Assembly: GCA_038496445.1 (NCBI GenBank)
Contig: JALMLS010000315.1
Coordinates: forward strand, 62,001 to 126,000
From: Trichosphaerium sp. ATCC 40318
Taxonomy: Eukaryota; Discosea; Flabellinia; Trichosidae
Direction: 5' to 3'
Length of the DNA: 64,000 nt
The position numbers and the translations under genes were made by a program. This document shows positions 11,652 to 21,994 of this stretch, in pieces (position 1 is the stretch's first letter; each line of letters starts with the position of its first letter). The notes beneath the pieces are model-generated. The model was given only the letters and a program-made list of their open reading frames with translations, had not been told where the DNA came from and made no database searches.

Positions 11652-11935
11652 CTAATTTGCTATCAATTTGCCGTCTTCATCCCATGCTTTACACTCTCCA
11701 ATTTGTTTACCAAAAACATAGTTTCTTAGAAAGTTCAACTGACCATTAGAACACCACATATTGCTCTCTCCTTTTGACCATTGACATAATACTCAAGGTT
11801 CCATAATTAACCATTAGAAACACCTCTTGTAATCTCCTTTGAAGCAATCCTCCAGTGTAATAACATTGCATTTCCATTTGTCCATGTAAGCATGATCCAA
11901 CCTGTTGATGCTTCAATTGTGCTACAACACTTAGG
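11652..11935 (-). pseudogene. Decayed MORN/YwqK-repeat gene copy
   Basis: On the minus strand, short stretches in different frames carry the same W-x-x-NG-x-L and Y-x-x-G repeats as the intact gene at 42657-43490. One reads NLEYYVNGQKE. Another reads CSNGQLNFLRNYVFGKQIGE and then CKAWDEDGKLIAN before a TAG at 11652-11654. Further upstream, GNAMLLHW and CYYTG fragments continue the pattern. At least two frame changes and internal stops break it, and no start codon fits. It sits between two convergent genes and looks like an old insertion or duplicate rather than a functioning gene. Confidence 0.62.
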
Positions 11936-12168
11936 TCAAGTAGTAACCAATGCTCACTCGGTAGAATTTATCAAAAACAAATCTTTTGTTGTTGAGCACT
12001 GAGTTTGGAAACTACTACAAATTAATTTATATTAGTGTTTTAGATAATACTACACTCCAGTTTCTGTTGTTTTAAGTTTAACTGAACCGGTTGAGGTTAA
12101 GTCACATGATTGGTAAGTTTGTTCAGTACAAAATGATTTTACAATATTGCTTCGAAATTCGATTTCTC

Positions 12169-14608
12169 TCAATGGTTGCTTCCACGTCGTTTACTTGATG
12201 ATTTCTTACCAGTACTTGACCTTCGCCCACTATTGCTATTTATTGAATCTGATTTAGACACTGCAGTTTGAAGGACGTTAACTGTGATGTTTGACACATA
12301 GTGTTTTTTTACTGAAGCCAATTTCTAGCAATAATAAGAATATGTTACGTCTTTTCAACACAACTGCTACGTACCCCAGGGCCTAAAGGTACACCTTTTT
12401 TATGTTTTTGTATTGCTGTTAGAACAGATATAAGTGTTTCAAGGCCATGAACATATCGCTAGTGAAAGTGTTAGTTAACACACAAAATCAAAGATAAACC
12501 TACGCTATCGATTTTGCCAGATGATGCAGTGTGAGCAAAGTCTACCATTCTCACATTGACATTAGGCTTACCACCACCTTCTATATAAGTGTTAAAGCGA
12601 CCATAGCGTATGTACAAGGGCGTACTTTCTGCTCCATCGTAACAAAACAATATACTACTTCCAACAAAAGTGAATTGTGTTTGTTTGTTAAACCATTCCA
12701 GTAATTCCTTAAGGATTGGTACAGCTTCATCAATAACCTACAAAGTATTACATCAATAACATAACATAAAGATTAACTGATAGCTCTTACATCATATCTA
12801 ATCTCATTACCATTATCAAAAAAGAGTTGAACAGCGCTTTCCTAGAAATTGGATCAGTTTTCAAACTTTTCAAAGAAATAGCAGCGACATACCACGTTCT
12901 TATTTTTTAAATGTACGCCCCAATCTTTGCCTCGTTTTATAAACTCTTTAGCAGCCACTTGCCAGGTTCTACGAACAGATAAGTAATCAGTATGTAAGCG
13001 ATAAGCAGAATGTGTACCTTATGCCAACTATTCTAAAGCCAACCGTAGAAGACGTAGACATGGTATCTAACGAACTCTGAACAGCCTTTTTTGTAAGATT
13101 TGCATCTTTTTCATATGTTCTTGAACCCATCTTTATATCACATACACAAGGTTGTTCCATGCCTATGAAACAAAAGGTAAGCGAGAAGATTGTTTACAAA
13201 TGTCATCTTTTGGTACCATGTGTCAAATCTTCAAGTAGAAGAAAATGATTATAACTGCCTGCTTGTGCTCCTTTAGCCCTTGTTCTACCATAGTACTAAA
13301 CCATATTGTTAGAATAATGTATACTACAAGAGTATAAAATGCAATCTAACCTTAGGAAAGAACTTGGCAATAGAAGGATATTCAGGAAGCTGCGTCAATT
13401 GTTCATAAAAATCAAACTCTTTTGCTACAATCAATAGTCAGTATAGAGCACCTGCTGATATCCCTTAAAATATCGCTTATACCTGAGAAGTGCTTCATCA
13501 CCATATTCCCTTGTTTCTTCATTCCTTTCTCCTCACCTGTGTGTCCACCAGTCTGAGAAGTAAACGCTTCAGTTTTAGTAACAACTGAGTTCTCTCCAAT
13601 TTCAATGGCTTGTACAACAACATCAGCTGTGCATCCCTTCATAACTTCAAGCAAGTATTTCTCCTTTTTACAAGCGTGAATGAACTCTTTCTGAGTCACC
13701 TTACCATCACCATCTAAAAACAAATCAAAAAAAAAACATCACCAAAACAAGGCTTTCTTTTTATACCTGAATCCATCCTTTTAGCTAAAGAAAGAAGCTC
13801 ATCTCTCTTAGACTTTGTTGGATCTCCAGAAATAAGGCTATTCGTGCTTTGTGTCAAACTTAAAAAGAAAAGTAAGCCGGTTTGTTTCAACAAAGTGAAA
13901 AAGACTGTTTTTGGATTCGTACTGATTTGATGCTTTCAATAAATGCTCTACAAAGTCATCAACCTCCTTGTTATCCAAATATCCGTTCCCATCAGTATCA
14001 AAGACGCGGAATGCAACTAATAAAACAAGTTTCAGACCTTTTTTTTGTTTTTATCGTTGAATCCCAATCAAAACACACGCACATTCTAGTTTTTCATCTG
14101 GTGTTTGCGTTTTGAGCATTGTACAACCCAAAATAAATTCCTGAGCAGTTTTAGAAATATTTTTAGGTTTTTTTTAATTAAAACCTTCCAAAGAGGCAGT
14201 TTACCTTAAAACATACTACGCCCTGCGTAGAAACGTTAGTTTTTATACATTAAAAGCGATTACGTACGGTATTGTCGCTGTCAAAAATATGAAACACCTA
14301 AAAATACTGTTATTGGCTTATATTGTACAGTTTGGTACGTACTTGGCGCCAGAATTGCTTGCTACCGCTATGCGTTGAAAGTTCCTTTAGAAAACTTAAA
14401 AATAACTTCAATAGACTATCCTACCTGACAGAACTCCTTTTCTGTCATTATCAAGTTCGGGTACTTTTTTTCGAAGTCACAAAACATCTTTTTCGCTTCT
14501 TGTTTGCTAACTACGCTTGATAAGCATAACCATAAAGCAATGAGGCGTACTATTTGGGTTTGCAGCCAATTCTTTTAGAACGGCAGACTTGTTTACTTTA
14601 TTTCCCAT
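12169..14608 (-). CDS. Neuronal-calcium-sensor-like EF-hands fused to inositol phosphate kinase
   Basis: From ATG at 14608 the product begins MGNKVNKSAVLKEL, a myristoylation site as in NCS-1/recoverin proteins. Next come SKQEAKKMFCDFEKKYP and a series of EF-hand loops: VFHIFDSDNTG, AFRVFDTDGNGYLD and MDSDGDGKVTQKEF, the last two with good calcium ligands. About ten short introns join in phase into an inositol polyphosphate kinase domain. It shows SQTGGHTGE, then KEFDFYEQL, HFLLLEDLTHGMEQ, the family signature PCVCDIKMG (PxxxDxKxG), STVGFRIVG, the FVGSSILFCYDG strand and catalytic MVDFAHT. A basic Ser/Lys-rich tail ends at TGA 12169-12171. The family phosphorylates inositol phosphates (IP3K, IPMK and IP6K classes); which class I cannot say. 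Having the calcium sensor and kinase in one chain suggests calcium- and membrane-regulated activity. In animals IP3 3-kinases bind calmodulin as a separate protein. Confidence 0.87.
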
Positions 14609-14863
14609 CCTTATACACTGACTCGTTCAAAACGTTATTTACGGGTAGTGTTAGATCACCTTGGGTCTACTTAAACTAATTAAGTCCACTTCCCTAAACA
14701 GGAATCAAAAACTTGGCAATCTCAAGCGGCAGATTGCTGCGTGAACAAAAAAACAGTTAAATAAAGATAAACCTTCTTATACGCTTTATAACTACATCAG
14801 CTCGCTTCGTTCCCTTTGGCATACACGTCTGAGATAACATCACAAAGTCAATTTTATTGTAGA

Positions 14864-16353
14864 CTACACCTTTGGACAAAATGCATTCATCAAAGCAGGT
14901 ACTTTTGTCTCAAAGTATTCACTTCCTTTTGACGGAGTATTCTTTTCGTCACCCCACATTATAACACCATCTGCGCCTGCTCTACTACTCTCTTCCCAAT
15001 ACATTGACATGTCAACATCCATCTAAAAATAACAGTTATAATTACGTAGTGCTTAAGAAGCTCGTGACTGCTAGTCAGAACTGCTACTTTAACAATATGC
15101 GTACCACAAAATCTATTCCATTGTGGTACCTATGCCAGGTATACGCAAATACTGGTTTCTTTACAGACGCCAGCTTTGCTGTTTAGAAACGGTTAGTCTT
15201 TTTTTTTTTGACTTTATAAACTGTTGTACTTACAGCATCGGACAGCTTCTTGTACATTGCTAAAGATATATTCTCTATCAAATATATTATGCTGATATCA
15301 CTTTGATTAATTATCATACCTGTTACGGTCTTCAATTGCCTTTGTTGTACTTGCATAAAACTGATAAACAGATGGACAAATAATATCCTCCAAATTCCAA
15401 AGCCAAATCAACTCGTTGTTTTTCTCTCTCAAGTAGTCTCCATGACTTGTGTTATAACCGTTATAGTATTCTCTAATAGGATAACCATAGCAACCAACTT
15501 TCCTACATACCAATAAGACTTAAAGAACACCGAAAACAAACATACAAATTAGGTCGTAATTTATGAATAGTTTCTATCGTTATTGAGAAAACATCACGTG
15601 CTGCCTTTGTGAAATCCACTTTTGCTTGCTCTTCTATTTCTGTAGCATTCTTTTCTGGGTATTGCTTACGAGCTAGTGCAAGTGACATATTTATATAAGG
15701 TGCCTCTATGAGAGAACATCAAACCTCGATAAGCAAAAAAAAAAAAATTATCCAAAACCATAACCTTTTTTTTCCTTACCTGTACTGTTTTCTTCCCAAA
15801 TTAGATTCCAGGCCTCATAATCAATACTGTAAAATTATTAACGGTCAAAATAAAGGATGTATCATACTCTATTTGGCTGACAGTGTCAACATTAGGGATG
15901 AATTTATCCAAATATTGTTTAATATACTCGACATGTAAGGAAAGGTTGCCTAACTGCGGGATACCACCGTTAATTATTTGGCCATTATCCACTCGCGGTA
16001 GTAAACCCAGTAGCCCTTCAGAACCCTCGTAAACTACGTAATAAGAGTGTAAGCCTTAGAATGCGATGAAAAAGTTTTTCAAAAATTCGAAACAAAATTA
16101 GTTAGTATTCGCACCAGGTTTAGGTGTCATTGTTATTTGTGGAACTGCTTTTTCGATAGAATCAGTGTCAACAAAAGATACATCGAATTTAAACTCGAAA
16201 GGGTAGCTACAGTCAAAACTGTGAGACGAAGCAAACGCACGTGCGTGAGTGTTCCAACTTGTAAAATACGACTTGCCATTTGTAACCTTTTGTGCCGTTG
16301 GCTATTGCTGAACCGAACAATACTAGAAATACACCACAAATGATAAAACGCAT
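14864..16353 (-). CDS. Hyaluronidase, glycoside hydrolase family 56
   Basis: ATG at 16353 starts a signal peptide (MRFIICGVFLVLFGSAIANG). Introns of about 45-60 bases split the rest. Landmarks in order: a WNTHARAF segment near the N-terminus, GLLPRVDNGQIINGGIPQLG, HVEYIKQYLDKFIPN, the catalytic strand IDYEAWNLIWEEN with the DxE pair, KVDFTKAARDVFSI, YGYPIREYYNGYN, NELIWLWNLEDIICPSVY, and near the end WEESSRAGADGVIMWG. These match GH56 hyaluronidases, which cleave hyaluronan or chondroitin in the matrix. The enzyme should be secreted or lysosomal. GH56 genes are mainly known from animals (including venoms), with relatives elsewhere, so the gene helps place the organism. Stop at 14864-14866. 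No EGF domain is seen. Confidence 0.92.
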
Positions 16354-16490
16354 GGCTAGAAAATGTCAAGCAGTAAAAGAAGTAGTCTTAACTCGATTAA
16401 GTTAGACTAGGACAAGCGAAGGTTTTGGAAGATTCTCAGTCGGTTGGTGGCTCTATTGCACCTGCAAGCTTATTCTTCTTGTAAGTACAC

Positions 16491-17117
16491 TTGTTTCAGT
16501 TGAGCGAATGGATAAAGCAAGTGTATGCAACGAGAACAATACTTTATTTACGGAAACATGGCCATAAAATCTTGTCGATTGTATTGGTGGTATCAGACAA
16601 TCTATCACCTTATAGACTTGTTGTTATCGATACAAGAAGAGGTTTTTCAGATTCAGAGCGAAGCACTGAAACTTACGCCCAAAATAAAGGTCATTTATGG
16701 ATCGCTTCCGAAGCTGTCATTGTCGCTAAAGTAGTACCTAGCAAGAACTCCCTATTTGTTGCTTTTACAACACAATAAAATTGTGCCGCATAGGTACGTT
16801 TTTTTACCCTATTTAATGGATGACACTTGTTATTTTCTTCGTTGCAATGTATTTACATGCTACTCTTCTAGAAAGCTGCTCTGATAAGTATAATATGTTG
16901 TACTATAGTAGCGGTATTTGCAGTAGCGGTGGTAGTATCGTGTGAAGTTTTTGAATATCTGGAGGGTACGCTTCAAGCCTCCTCTAAAAGTAATGCTTTT
17001 AACACATCGTTGTATACTTCTACAAGACCAACCTATCCTAGTGATCATGCCAGACGTACAGGTATTCAAGACAAGAATGATACGTAAAATGTTCCGGAAC
17101 ACGGGGAATCTGAAGCG
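16491..17117 (+). CDS. Possible single-pass membrane protein, unrecognised
   Basis: Two open stretches could form one gene. The first (about 16491-16735) includes WIKQVYATRTILYLRKHG and SERSTETYAQNKGHLWI. The second (about 16872-17080) starts KAALISIICC, has a strong membrane span (IVAVFAVAVVVSC), and then a Ser/Thr-rich tail (SLYTSTRPTYPSDHARRTG). An intron from a GTAGTACC donor near 16730 to an acceptor before 16872 would link them. The correct frame in the first stretch is ambiguous because two frames are open there, and no family is recognised. It is placed between the hyaluronidase promoter side and a gene-poor stretch. Confidence 0.25.
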
Positions 17118-18128
17118 CTATCAACAATCAAAATGAAATAGACCTGACAATTGTTGAAACATCAGAGTTTTTGAACTCTACTTGACGACTAGACTCTTAT
17201 TTTCTAGCTGCGGAAATACGCGCTTGAAATACCTATCTAGTAATAAACTATAATAGTGTTTATGTGCAGCTATCGATTTCGTGCATGTTCAATCGTACTT
17301 TTGGTGAAAATGGTTAATAATATCCCGAAATATCACGTGACAAGCGTCAATACCCCGAAACGCGTTTTATGTACCCCCTTAAGCACCTGCCGCTGTCTTT
17401 TACGTTTTATTGCATACTTATGCTGTTTGGTGAATGTACTCTTAATAACTTCTTGCTGCAGTAGATTACGTCACGGTACAGTTAATACAGTCTAAAACAG
17501 CTGTATTTGACTATGCGTTCGTATGAACGCGACAGATTTCTGTTAAACTCTACATCACATACAATCACGGCGCGGAACTTATTTTTTCTCGAACGCGCGT
17601 TTAGAGATGGATTATTCGCTTGTGACTTAACTTCCATACTAATAATTCTTCCGCATTAACAGAGACGTCATCAGCTAGCGCCATTAATGGAGGTTATATC
17701 AAAGATAAAACGTAAGTCTCCGCATGAAAGTAAAAGAGTAAAACTCTGACCTTGTATAAAATACAGACGCGATTTCGAAGCGAAGGCCAGGTCACGGAGA
17801 CCATAACAAAACAGGACATAAAACACCGCATCCTCATGTAAGTAGATCAAGGTCGGCTTTTTCTCTTGGAAGCTATCAAGGGAAGATACATAAAGACAAA
17901 TACTTAAGGTAAATTTAAAAATCACGTGATTATTTGGTTTTCACGTGACGAAATTTGTTTTTCTATTGGCATTATTTTTTTTTATTTTTTCCCAAAACGA
18001 ATGTCATCGGGGCCATAACGGTTATGCGTATTGGTATCTATGGCTTGCTTCCTAAAAATATTAGATGTTACAAATAAGGTTCTATTTCATTTTGTTTTTG
18101 TTTATTTTTTTGTTCTAGGCGTTCGTCA
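17118..18128. other. Gene-poor stretch with CACGTG palindromes
   Basis: No convincing frame; a minus-strand ORF at 17671-17925 lacks any recognisable pattern. The palindrome ATCACGTGAT occurs at 17921-17930, with another TCACGTGA about 20 bases downstream and one near 17332. These lie just upstream of the RGS gene and may be regulatory E-boxes. Confidence 0.45.
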
Positions 18129-18912
18129 ATGTCTCTACCAAAGGCTAAGTTACGGGCTGAGTGCTCTTGGGAGGATTTACTTGACAGTGATATAATGTTT
18201 TTACAATTCAGAGACTACGCTTACCAGCGTCTTGCTGGAGAGAGTCTTTCTTTTTTAATTGCGACAGGCACGTTTTTATTTTTGTTTAATTTTTGTTTTT
18301 TTGGTTCATTTTTTGTTTCATTTTTTGTACTGCAGTACTCTTTTCTCTCACATCAAACATAAGCGTTATTGTTTCTATTTAATATTTCATCTCTGAAATG
18401 ACATATTTATTCTTAATATAGAGCGGTATATGCTTATTAAAGATCATGCACTACGAAAGAATTTTGCAAAGCGTATTTTCAAGCTTTTTTTAAGCGATAC
18501 ATGTGAAGAACCTGTCAACATTGGATGGCAACAAACACAAGTAAGATTTCTTTTATTATTAAAAACATCTAACATTTAGCGCAGAATATCAAAAAGAGAT
18601 TAAAACAGGCGCCTCTAGACCTCTACGAAGGTACATGACGGTTTTTTTTTAAAAAAAAAAAATAGAATTATTGTTTCCTTCTCGTTGTTGGCGTTGTAAT
18701 CAACTTGTTTTTTAGAGGCACATAGAGATATTATGCGCATGGTTCGTTATGATGTATTCCCTGGATTTCAAGAGTCTAATAGCCCAGCACCTCATATACG
18801 CAAAGCGACATTACGTGGAACATTAGAAAATTTCCTACTCGTAAAGCAGCAAAAGCATAAGACTAAGAAAAATGATACTGAACATCCCACAAAAAAAAGA
18901 TCTTCCAAATGA
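18129..18912 (+). CDS. RGS-domain protein
   Basis: The frame from ATG at 18129 (MSLPKAKLRAE) runs straight into an RGS domain: CSWEDLLDSDIMFLQFRDY, then LAGESLSFLIATG. Across an intron it continues ERYMLIKDHALRKNFAKRIF, DTCEEPVNIGWQQTQ, NIKKRLKQAPLDLYEEA, then MVRYDVFPGFQES. This follows the helix order and key residues of regulators of G-protein signalling, which speed GTP hydrolysis on G-alpha subunits. A lysine-rich tail ends at TGA 18910-18912. The protein is little more than the domain, like small RGS proteins. The first intron begins GCACG at 18269 instead of GT, a likely GC-AG intron. An upstream exon cannot be excluded because an acceptor-like TTCTAG lies just before the ATG. Confidence 0.85.
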
Positions 18913-19240
18913 TTTAGAGCCACCCAGCCAATTTAAAAGAAGAGACATGTATTGTAAAATAGTAAAAAACAAATCACCAAAAATGATCATGGCACGTTCT
19001 AACATAACAAGGCCTTTGCATGATCAGCTGAGCCTTTTCCCGTTCGTTTTTTTTTTGACATTTTCAAGTTCAATTAGTGCTCGTAATGTTAAGCACGTGC
19101 TATACACAAGTCAAAGTTTTAATGCTTTTAGCCGACTTATTGTAGCCAAGCTACCTTTGCCGGGTTGTTTAACTCTTTAAGTAGTGGTGTAACAGTAACA
19201 ACTTAAGTTTAAGCGGGGAAACTAAATAACTCGAGTACTC
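18913..19240. other. Short intergenic spacer
   Basis: About 330 bases between the RGS gene and the thioesterase gene on the same strand. An overlapping plus-strand frame (18872-19180) is a reading shadow of the RGS tail. T-rich with one CACGTG at about 19096; no gene called. Confidence 0.4.
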
Positions 19241-20458
19241 ATGGAGAGATTGGCTTCAAAGTCTAAAGATACGTTTCCCCCAGTACCTTTCTTGCGTGAG
19301 CTTAGGCTCAGGAGGGATTTGGAGGAAATTAACAGCTCATATGACTTTCCCATCTTTCAAGACCCAGAAATAGCTAGAGTACGCTCCAAATGTTGATTTA
19401 CGCCTTTATTATTTTGAATTTCAGTACATTTGCTGTAAACACAAAAATAATTACTGCATACGCACGGATTCATGTTAATACAGCGTAATATCATACTTTT
19501 GAAGCTTCTAAATTATTATTTAGCTATTCGGTCGAAAAGGCACATTATTTGGTAAACAGATACAATACAAGCTCTTCTGGAACGAAACGAAGAAATCTAT
19601 CATTGGTGTAGTTTATTTTCCTTACACATGCGAGGTACGTCATACGTTTCATCTAAGAAACACTATAAGGGCATGGACTATTGTCTCCTCAAATTTCTAA
19701 GTGGGAAAATAGAGAATGCCAGTTATCAAATTCTGAACGGTTTTTATTTGACGCAAAGTCTCTAACGCCTTTATGTAAGGGTCCTCCTGGAAGTGTGCAT
19801 GGCGGTGCTCTAGCTACTGCGCTTGATAGTGTGCTCGGGTCTTACGTACGTTTACCACAAATTGGACCCAATTGGTAAAAAAAAAAACCAAACCTATTTG
19901 TTGAAATTCCACATTTTTTTTCAATTGAAAAAAAAGCCTCTTGCCCACTTATAAAACAGCCAGTGGCTACCTAAACTATCAACGGATAGAAAACAAAAAA
20001 ATTGACAAGAATAATGGTTTTTATTTTACATATTTGACATCTGGCGGCGTTTGCCAACGCCTACAGTAGGTCATTCATTGTTTTTGGTAAAACTACCAAA
20101 AAAAAAAAAAAACTGTTGGCTGATTATGTCTGTTTAGAGTTTTCGTATTGGTGGTCCTGCTTTTGTAACTGCAAGTCTAAATACTACGTATAAACAATTA
20201 GTACCTCTAGGAAGTGTTGTTCGTGCTGAATGCCATTGTGAAAAACGTGATGGTCGAAAGTTGTTCATCTCTGCAAAATTGACGAGTTTCAGTGGTTCCA
20301 AGTTACATACTATGGCTGACGCTATGTTCTATCAAGTTAACCCTGATGTTCCTGATTATGATACATTAAAGAAACTGTTTGGCCGTGATAGCGGCGTAAC
20401 AAAGCCTCAGGTGATCAGAATGATCAAAGCGAACAGACAAAAAAGAGCAAAACTGTAA
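19241..20458 (+). CDS. Hotdog-fold acyl-CoA thioesterase (PaaI/THEM4-like)
   Basis: ATG at 19241 (MERLASKSKDTFPPVPFL) opens a gene of about five exons with GTACG-type donors. The middle exons read TLFGKQIQYKLFWNET, then CKGPPGSVHGGALATALDS, the signature of 4HBT hotdog thioesterases (GxxHGG followed by the catalytic Asp). The last exon reads RIGGPAFVTASLNTTYKQLV and continues GSVVRAECHCEKRDGRKLF. These enzymes hydrolyse acyl-CoA or related thioesters, usually as dimers or tetramers. The long N-terminal segment and the 'PGSVHGGA' form recall THEM4/THEM5 rather than bacterial PaaI. No clear mitochondrial presequence is seen. The C-terminus is basic (MIKANRQKRAKL). Confidence 0.87.
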
Positions 20459-21994
20459 AAGAAGACAAAAAAAAAAACATTGGAACGTGCTGTTTCATAT
20501 CAGAAATCGTGGTACCCCAAGTACTTGTAATTAGTTAAAAAGCCAGTTGTTTAGAATAAAAAGACACTGAACATTAATACATTCGCCCTAAAGACATAGA
20601 TTAGACCCCAATAGCACTGGTGAGTCGGTTTTTGAGCCTTTAAAGAAATGTCAGTAGATAAACATTAAAATGAACTTCAAAAAACTAAACTGACAGCCAC
20701 GTACATAGCTTTCGTTGTGAGCTCTCTTGTTTTTGATGTTTTTGATGTTTTTGATGTTCTTGCTGTCTATGGTTTCCTGGTGACTTCGAAATCAAAGGAA
20801 ACGCTAAGAACATTGATAATAGCGCCTCAGCGTTCTTTCAAAAAAAAAAACCACGTGATAAAACGGGATATAACTGTACGTCAACCGGTTTTGTTTGATG
20901 AGACTTTAAAGATTGTACAATCCGTCACAGGCGTGGATTAAAAAAATGGGGTTGTAGCGTACTATTATTATCACGTATCTTTTTTTTGGGATATGAGACT
21001 TTCGGCCGACGTTCTCGACTGATCTCACACAAAAATCTGGCCAGAATTTCTGTAACAACAAGACAATTCGCCTATGTGAACTACCAACTTATACAATACA
21101 TCCTTGCATTATATGAGTTGTTTTTTGAGGCGCAGTAGGGTGGTTATGATGTGAATAAAAAAGCACAAAAAAAGATCTTTCTTTTGCTGGCAGTTTTTTT
21201 GCTTAAATGTCTTTTTGTACAACCTGACAGCTTATACACTGCGAAGCGGACTTCATGTGCACTTCATCATACAACTGGAGAAATATTACATGTAAATACG
21301 TATGTAATTTCGTAATAATAAAACAGTTTTGTGGTTGTATTTTAAAAATTATTAAATTTCGAAAATACAAGAAGAACGCACAGTTGATTGAATTAAAATG
21401 TGTTCAAGATTTTAACAAGATAAAAAGCCACGTAATGGTTTCTGAAGTGCACAAAATGTCAAAGAAATAAAGCGGTCCGCCCGGACACAATCCGCTAGTT
21501 GTATGTGCATAACATTTGGTACATTGTGTTTAAAAATGTTCTATTTCTGTCGAGATCAAAAGAAGGAGAGGTATATTTAACTATAGATGAATACTACAAG
21601 AGTTTTGATCGAAAAAAAATATTAGGGGTTCGGGAAAACATGTTTAGCCGATTATTTTGTTGGGAACAATTCTTAGGTTTCCTGAAAACAAATTCCACGG
21701 GAAAACTTGCCTTTTCAATTGCAGTACTGCTACAAAAACATCGGAATAACAGTTTCTACGGAAAAGTTGAAAATACTAACCACCACGTGCCTGATTTCCA
21801 TTAGTGACCATACAATATACATCAGTGTCTTTTTCTAGAAATGTAATGGCCATTGACAGAAAAAGTTGCTTGAAAGGATCAAGTAATCCGTTACACCCCT
21901 TGGTCTTGTGAAAAATTGTTTATTCCTTAGAGGTGGTGGCTATAAGCAAATCCCGATGGCTAAGAACACCGGATAATTTCCGTTCATGATGAGT
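20459..21994. other. Gene-poor stretch, two doubtful ORFs
   Basis: About 1.5 kb with A/T runs. A short tandem repeat of TTTTTGATG lies at about 20732-20757. Two adjacent plus-strand frames are open, 21255-21470 (71 codons, Lys/Ile-rich) and 21499-21804 (101 codons, with EGEVYLTIDEYYKSFDRKK). Neither resembles anything I know. The second has a reasonable amino-acid mix and may be a small gene. Confidence 0.35.

Noticed and set aside
16133-16369. Minus-strand ORF starting MTFSSHAF
   Set aside because: A shadow frame of the first hyaluronidase exons, which have a signal peptide and in-phase introns in a different frame.
17256-17495. 79-codon cysteine-rich plus-strand ORF
   Set aside because: No homology pattern, no splice partner, and it lies in a gene-poor stretch; likely chance.
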